64,000 nucleotides of DNA. It comes from Sulfuriferula nivalis (GTDB lineage Bacteria; Pseudomonadota; Gammaproteobacteria; Burkholderiales; Sulfuriferulaceae). Below are positions 15,001 to 24,000 of the stretch, piece by piece. Position 1 is the stretch's first letter. Each line of letters begins with the position of its first letter. The notes under the pieces are model-generated. The model made no database searches. It was not told the DNA's origin and was given only the letters and a program-made list of their open reading frames with translations. Where the stretch lies: positions 1,550,001 through 1,614,000 of the forward strand of contig NZ_AP021881.1 of NCBI RefSeq assembly GCF_009937995.1, given 5' to 3'. The translations under genes and the position numbers were made by a program.

Positions 15001-18000
15001 TGCATTGGCGCAGGACACGCCTGTCAGCATCAACCAGGTTGATGTGAATAACCTGCAAACAGCTACCGGCATGGCAGCACCCGCTGCAAGCATTTTGCAA
15101 ACGGTGGGTGCATTCCATCTGGATATGGGCGCAACGGGAACGCAAATTCCTGTGCAGCTGGCCGTCCCAATGCAGGGCAGCAGCGCATTGGCGGCAGGTA
15201 CGGAAGTCTATTTCTTCCGCAAAGGCACAGTATTGCAACCAGATGGCAGCACCCAGAACACCTGGTGGTTGGTGGATAACGGATACGTCGGTGCCGATGG
15301 TGTGGCGCGTACCGCCAGCCTGCCGATGCCGGGGGTGAGTGTGTCGGGAGATTACGCAGTTTGTGCAACGCTTCCGGGTGTTATTTCCAATCCGTATCTC
15401 AGTATCGCTGGCGATATTGGCGCAGCAACCGGGGCTATTATGTCTTCGGTTGGGCTGGGTGTGTCATTTGGTATCAATGCAGGGATGGCGACACTGGATA
15501 TCGTTGGCATCATGCTTTCATCGTCCAGTATCAACGTCAGCGCGTATCATTTTGGTGTGCCGCAATTCTCTACCATAACGATACCGCCAGGTGTACCTTA
15601 CACCTTGAATCTGGGCGATATTTTACCGCCGGTGGCAGCACCCAATGGTGGCAGTGTTTCGTCACCGAATATCACTACTGCATCGGTAGATTCCTCGGGT
15701 AATCTTAATTTCACGTTAGACAATGCGTCACCAGGACAATATGTCGGGACATTGGCCCTACGTGCAATTTACTCGGACGGCACCTATTATCAGTTACCCA
15801 ACACCTTTGCTGGCGCAGCTGCCAGCATCAGTGTTGCACCGCCCGCCGGCATCGCAGTCGGCTCGGTGAGCTGGCAAGTGGTGCGGTTAATCTCAACCAG
15901 CCAATATACTGGTGATGGCAGCCTGACAGACAGTCCGCCTATGGAATTCGCAGGCAATACAGTCAATTTCACCCCTGCACTGTACATTGCGGCCACACTC
16001 ACGCGCACGGGCATTAACTTTACCAATGAGAATGGCGCTATCATAGGTCAGGCCAATCTGGCGAAAGATGCCACCTTGCTTAATCAGCTAGGCACAAATA
16101 ATCTGGATGGCACATATCTCACTGGAGAAAAAGTACAGCCTGTCGTCATCAGCGATGACCGCACGCGTTGTTATGTGGGTGGCAAGGGTGTCATATATGA
16201 AATTGACACCATCACGGATCAGCTCATTGCGACCATTACCGTTCCTGCAGGCAAGAACATCAGCAGCCTTGCGACCTATGGAAACCTCCTGTTTATAGGA
16301 GAAGGGCAGAGCTGGGGCAGTGGTGCCAGTAGCGACCGTCTGCTGGCGATGGACATAGGCGTGGGTAGCAGTACTGAATACAAGATAGTGACACTTCAGA
16401 ATAGCGGCGTGGAATCTTCGCCACGCGGCGTCTCAGGGATGGCGATCAGTGCCGATGGTTCCACACTGGTGGTTGCCACACCGATTGGGGAAAATGCTTA
16501 TGGTAGGTCGGAGTCAGGCGCTGCCAAGGGTAATGTTCTGGTATTCGATCTGAACACGTTTGATTTTGCGACTGGCAAGATAGCTGCGCCTGTTATCGCC
16601 GCATTGCCAGGAGACGGCATCAGTGGCAAGTCGCCGCAGACCGTAACGGCAACGTCGAACCCGGATCAGTTCCTGATCTCGGACATACAGGATTACGGTC
16701 GCGGCCTCGCCACACTGGTGATTACCCGCGATGGTAACGGCACGATTACCGGTGCCGCGATGAATGCGATCCACATGTCTCAGCCAGGTGATGCCATCAA
16801 GATTGACAGACTCGACATCCAGCGTGCGCAAAGTGCAGTGCTGGTGACCGTAGGCGGGATCCAGTATGCGATTGTCGCGGACGATAACAATCCTTGGAAT
16901 GACCCGTATTTTACGGCCATGTTTGAGGTGCCTTACTTCCTTTACCCACCGTACGGCCCCCCTATTGCTTATGGTGGTAGTGTCAGTGCCAAACACGTAG
17001 CCGTGGGTGGTAAACTGGGCATCATCCAGGATCCGTTTGGTACCCCAGTATACCTGGGTGCGACGTTGCCGCTGGCAGGTTACGGCATTGATAACCTGTC
17101 AGTATCACCCGACAACAACGTATTGATTGGCCAGTTGAATGGGGGCTATAGCCAGCCTTACCAGAGCCAGGCGAATCCTAATCAATCTGTTGCCTGGAAT
17201 GTAAATACCCTGATTCAGGCTGCGGTGGCAAACTATAACACTGGCACTAGCCTGACCAACCATATCAAGGTTGACCCGAGTGCACAGCAAGTGATTCCGG
17301 GTGCGGGGTTTATAGCTGGGACCATGTTTGACAAGCTGTCTGTTAGTGCGTCTGCAACAGGGAATATGGGTGATGTGGTCGGCATAGACCTGAGGTTGCA
17401 GGCGGCTATGCAGTTGTTGATTGCTGGTGCCAACAGTAATTATCCGGATAGCCCGAAGCTGTCACCCACTCAGATTGATGAGTTGAAGGCTGCTGTTGCT
17501 GCTAATACGCCTTTGGTTAATTTGCCAAATATAAAGGACGATCCTTTGCAAAAAATTGTACAGAATCGTATGGACCAATTAACAAACTTCACAATCGAGA
17601 TGAAGGACTTGAAGACTTTGACTAACACGAGTAGTCAAATGCAATTGGTTACCACAGCAAGTGGAAATTCGATTCCCTACTCGCGTAAAGCCATTGATAG
17701 TACGACCCCTGACGGGCTTAAAACTGACACTTTCAGTCATTCAGGTATTTTGTTTTTTGCGCCGAACATTACTCCGGACGACGAAAATTTATTACGTATG
17801 GGAAAGACTCTTGATGACAAGCCCACGCAGACATTCTATTTCAATTTTGACGATGTGCTTAAGCAATCGGCTTCAGGTTATGCGTCTGTGAAAGCGCAGG
17901 ATTATGCGCATGCGTCCAATACGTTCTTCGGTGACAGACCACTGAATGATCCTGGGTATTCGCCATTCGCTTTGATGGGTGCTGTTGGGGATAAGCAGGA

Positions 18001-21000
18001 AAATGATGTTTTGGATGTGTATCGTGTAGAGCAAAGGCTGGCGTATCTGGGGTTCCCGGCGATGGGCGCATCCGATGCGGCAGGTTTGCCCACTCAAGCG
18101 AATAACCAGATTCAGGATTTCAAGGTGAACGGCGTATGGGGCAGGAGTGAATCGCTTGCAGCCAACCTGTTTAGTGATGTGGTCACTTATACGGGCGGCC
18201 AACGTCAACTGGCGCCACATACTAAAAATCGTTCCGCCTACTTCAGCGGTCTGTACGCAATAGCGGACAGTTTCGTCATCAAAGCAGACGGTAGTTTTAA
18301 TAGCAGTGCGTGGACCAGTACGCCCGGCGCATTTACGACTTGGCTAAACGCCTACAACGCGCCGCACTGGATGAATATCGGCCCGCAGATGCAATTCCAG
18401 AATGGGGTGGCGCAAGCCAGCTATTCAATTGCGGGCTGGAACAACTTGCAGATTGGTCAAAGAGCCGAGAGTTATGGCACCAGTTGGATGCGCGACCTGA
18501 TGGTGTCCAAGCAATACGCCTCACCAACACTGGTGCAATCGGAGTCGTTGTTCAACGGTGGCGTCGATGCCAATCAGGGCTTTACGCCGTTTGAACATGC
18601 GACGCATGATCTGGGCATGGCGTTTGATTTGGGGGTATCCAATTACATTGGGGGTGGTGCACAAGGCCGCCAAAATGAACCGATGATTCCAAGTATCGCC
18701 CATCTGGCCACAGGATCGTGGAACATTGCCAATGCGGTGAATAATTCCGCACTGTTGTCTGCCATCCAAACACCTCCCGCTCAGAAAAACGACCAGGTGT
18801 CAGCCCTGAGAGACTTCCTGTCCTTGTACGCAGTGACCCAACGTGACGGGTGGGCGGCCCTGGCCCAGCACGTCGTCAACGGTACGGCGGTACTCAGTGA
18901 CCTGTTCGGCAACGGCACGCAAAGTGGCGGACTGATTTCGAGCTTCATAATTGGCGGCACAGGAACCCAGAACCCATATACCAATATACACAAGGTGTTG
19001 AAAAGTCTTGGTATTGCCACCAGCCCTAACGTTATAAATCACAACTCGCACTTCCACATATATTTGCGTATACCCACGGCCGTGGGAATCGACACCACTC
19101 AGCATTTGCTGGCCGATGGTTCATCGGCATCAACGACAGATTTGGCAACGCCCATTGCAACCCTGCAAACAGCAGCACAAGGGTTGCTGGGCTACGCCCA
19201 AACCATAACCAATACAGGAGAAGAACTCATGTTTACTATGGATGTGCCCTATGTGCCGGCGCAGAATGCACCTATCGTTATGGCGCAAGCTGCCGCCCCG
19301 GGCGCGAGTGCTACACCCCAACCCGATTACATCCTAAAAGATTGTCAGGAAGTTTCAAGCTCACCCCCATCGTGGTCTGCCATGCGCAGTGTTGACCCTG
19401 CAGGCGCGCTCCAAGATTACATAGAAAATTATCAAGTCCATCATGCCATTGATCTAGCGACTATCAAAAATATCACTTTGCTGAAAGGCACAACTCATGG
19501 GACACTTTCTGCAGAAGTCGATACTGCGGGGTTTACTTCTTATTACTACGACCCAGTGCCGGGTTACGACGGCAAGGACAGGGCGGTCTTCATGGTTGAG
19601 TATCAAGGCAAACTTTACAAAATTGTGATAAACCTTGTTGTGTCTATTCTGGTTGATGAGCATGACGGAACACCGCCAGTATGCCCACCTCCCACGCTTA
19701 TCAAGGTCAATGGCAAGCCGGTTTCAGGTTCATCCAGCCTTAGTACCGGCATCACCGTCACCGTCGCCGACCTCCCCGGCGGAGCCGTCGGCCAGACCAC
19801 CGGCACGAGCATCACCCTCGACACCAACGCCGCAGGCTACGGCTGGTATGTCGACCCGAACCCTGCGGCTAACACCGACTTCCTGCCAACCAGCAACCCT
19901 GACGTATGGATGGCAAAGGCGGGTAGTGCAGCTGCAGGCAAGATGGATATGCTCAGCGTATTGCTGCACGAGTACGGCCATGCGCTGGGGCTCGATCACA
20001 GCGCCAACCCCAACGACTTCATGGCGCCCGACCTCCAGCCCGGCGAGCGCCGCCTGCCGAGTGCAGCAGAACTCGCGCAGCTGAGTCAATTCGCCACGCA
20101 GCTTGCGTCAGGTAACAGCACACCGAATAATCCGACTTCACCCACGCTGCCCGTGGGAGCGGCTCTGAGCGCCTTGTTGATCGGACGCCTGCGCCGCACC
20201 GATTACGGCGCCTGGTCGCCCGTCATCGACAACGTACAAATTCCCGCACCCATTCCTAAGCTTGAGCTTGCCATCAACCCCACCCTGGTCGGACTGGGCA
20301 GCCCTGTAGGCTGGACGACCCAAGGCAAAGTCACCACCGACAGCACTGGCACCGCCACGCTTAAAAACAGCACCAATGCCGATGCCCAACTGTCGCAAGC
20401 CTTTAACATCACCAGTCAGGACCATTATATTGAATTCACCGTAGCCAATGGCCTGCAACAGACCGGCACCGGTCCCGCAGACGCCTTCGAAGTCGCCCTC
20501 GACAATGCCGTCACTGGCACGGCGCTGGTCGGCACCGATGGCCTCACCAACAGCGACAGCCTGCTGAACATCCAGGCTGACGGCACCACCCATACCGCCT
20601 CTTCTGTTTACAAGAGCGTCAATGCTGACGGCACCACCACCTACGTGATTGACCTGCAAAGCGCACTAGGCAGCGGCGCTGTCACCAGCGCGCCGGCTGC
20701 ATTGTCTTTCGACCTGATCGGCTTCGGCAACTCGCAAAGTCAGGTCAGCATCCGCGACATCCAGTTGCTGCAAACACCGCTGGCACTGAACGAAAAGCTG
20801 AGCACCAATGAAGATGCGGCCGTCAACATCAACCCGCTGGCTGCAAACCCAATCGCAGCTGGCACTACGCCGCAGCTGAACATCACGCAGCAACCTGCCA
20901 ACGGCATGTTGACCCAGAATGCAGACGGCAGCTACGCCTTTGTTCCGAACACGCACTTCTTCGGAACAGACAGCTTCCAGTACAGCTACACGGTGAACGG

Positions 21001-24000
21001 ACAGACATCCAATGTCGCCACGGTCAACATCACCGTCAACGAAGTCGCCTATCCGCCAGTGGGCGCCAACAGCAGCGCAGCAGCCACTGCCGGCAAGCCA
21101 TATACGTTTGATCCGCTAGCGGGCGCAGCCGACATCAACGGCAATGCCATGACCGCCGTACTCGACACGCCGCCCGCCAACGGCACCATTGCGCAGAATG
21201 CGGACGGCACCTGGACCTACACGGCGAGCGCAAGCTATGTCGGCCCAGATAGCATGGTCTACCACATCGCAGACGGACAGGCCAACTCAACACCGATCAC
21301 CGCAAGCTTCACGGTTCAGCCTGCCCACCATGCCCCTGTTGCCAGCGACAGCGTCGTACAGCTTCAAGAAAACGGCAGCCTGCTGATCAACCTTGCCAAC
21401 TATGGTGTTGATGAGGATGGTAACCCGATGACAGGGAGCGTCACCGCTCAGCCCATCAACGGCACGTTGACGCAAAACACTGATGGCACCTACACCTATA
21501 CGCCAGCAGCAGGCTACTATGGTCATGACAGTTTGAATTTCGTGCTAAGCGATGCATACCTCAGCTCGCAGCAGGCAACCCTCACACTGGATGTCACCCC
21601 GGTATTGGCGAATAGCAGCCTGAGCCTGAACGAAGCGGGAAGCATCCTATTCAATCCAACAGCCAGCCAGAACCCAAGTGCACCGCTGACCGCAAGCGTC
21701 ATTGCCCAGCCTGCCAACGGCACGATCTTGGTCAATGCGGATGGCACATGGACCTACACGCCGAAAGTGCCTTTCTACGGCGTCGACAGCTTCAGCTATC
21801 AGGTCAATGACGGCACCGACAATTCCAATGTCGCCACCGTCAACTTAAGCATCGTTCATCCGGCACCCGTACTTGCCAACAGCAGCGCGACGCTGAACGA
21901 AGATGCCAGCCTCAACCTGAATCTGACGGCCAATGTCGTCGACGTTCCGGGCTATACCTTGAGCACACAGATTGGCACGCAACCTGCACACGGCATAGTC
22001 ACACAGAATGCAGATGGCACCTGGACCTATACACCGAAGCAGTATTTCTTCGGCACCGACACGTTCACTTATGCGGTAAGCGACGGTGTTGCCAGTTCCA
22101 ACCTGGCAACAGTCCAACTCACCGTCAACAAGATCGAAATCGCACCGACTGCAGCAAACTCTGTCGTCACCGGCACAGAAAACACTCCTCTTGTCCTCAC
22201 CTGGGGCAATTTCGCAGTGAACGACGTCAATGGCGATCCTGTTTCCATCGTTATTTCCGCACTCCCTGCGGCAGGCCAACTGCAAAGCCTGCAAGCCGAC
22301 GGATCATGGGCAGCGGTAGCCGTGGGGGCTACCTTCAATCAGGCGGCGATCGATGCTGGCAGCCTGCGCTTCGTACCTGAACAGTACGCCTCAGGCGGCC
22401 CGGGCTACAGTCTCGTGGGTGACGGCAACATGCACCAGACTTATGCCGCTTTCGGCTACACTGCAACTGACGGTATCCTCAACAGCAACGCAGCATTGGT
22501 CAATATCAACATTACCGCCGTTGCGACTGCGCCAACCCTTGCACTCGGCCCACTCAGCGCCACCCGGCAGCTGTTCGACACCAGCTGGGAAGATGCGCCT
22601 GGATCGACAACAAACCTGCAACCTGTGCTGGTCAAGGGCAGCGTACTGGACGGCTGGAGCCTGATCACCCAGCATCATCAGCACTGGAAACATCGGGGTG
22701 GTTTTGAAATGTGGACCAGTGGCGATAAAATGAAGGCAGCCAATGGCCAGACCTACGCAGTCAGCGCAGCCGCGGGGGACGGCAGCAAATTCCTCGAACT
22801 CAGTGGTGCTAATGATGAGACCCATAGCCAAACACTGGGCATCAGCCGCCAAGTGAGCACCGTTGCTGGCGACACCTACGCACTCAGCTTTGATCTGGCT
22901 GGCCAGCCAGGCTTTGATGCCGGCGCGGCCAGCATCAGCATCCTGCTCGACGGCAAACAGATCGCAAGCTTTGACCCCACCAGCCCCGACGCAGCACTTA
23001 ACTGGCAACATGCCAACATCAGCTTCGTTGGTAACGGCAGCCCACAGACCATCAGCATCGTTACCACCCACAGCTGTGGTGACGACAGAGCCGCAGGCAC
23101 AATGCTCGACAACATCGCACTCAGCCAGATACAGCCGCTGGACACAGGCAATCAAGGCAACAGCATTGCATTGCAAAGCATCAAAGCCGCCCTGATCGAC
23201 ACCGACGGCTCCGAAACCCTGCAGCTTGCACTGTCCGGCATGCCGATGGGCAGCATACTAACCGACGGCACAAACAGCTACACGACTACCGCAGCCCAGC
23301 CAGTCGCCAACATCACCGGCTGGAACACTGGCACACTGTCGATTACACCCCCTGCGGACTACAACGGCACACTGACCCTGCAAATCACCGCAACAGCAGC
23401 AGAATCAGTGGGCGGCAGCACCGCCAGCGTCAGCCAGAACCTCACCGTAGCAGTTGACGCCATTGCCCAGACACCCACGCTCACACTCAGCCCACCTACA
23501 GACAGTGTCAGCCGCAGCCTGATCTCCACCAGCTGGGAAGACGTGAACAATACCGGCAGCGGCGCCACCGTCATCACCAACACTCAATTGGACGGATGGC
23601 GCATACTGCCAGTCGCCGGTAAAATGAAAGCTGCCTTTGAAGTCTGGCGCAACGGCGACCTGATGAGCAACGCCCAGGGCAAAACCCAAAGCGTGCAAGA
23701 TGCAAGCAGCGCAGGCCAGCAATGGCTGGGACTGACCAACGGCGTTGGCACCAGATACCAGTCGCCTGGTATCGCACAAAGCATCAACACCATCGCCGGT
23801 GCCCAATACACCTTCAGCCTCGACTACGCAGGTCAACTGGGCTTAACCAGTGCCAACACCCAGATCGGCGTCTACCTTGACGGCCAGCTGCTGGGCAACT
23901 ACAGCAACACCAGCATCAACAGCCTCAACTGGCAAACGCTCAACTACAGCTTTAAAGGAGATGGTGCAACACACACCCTAAGCGTACAACTGATCAACGG

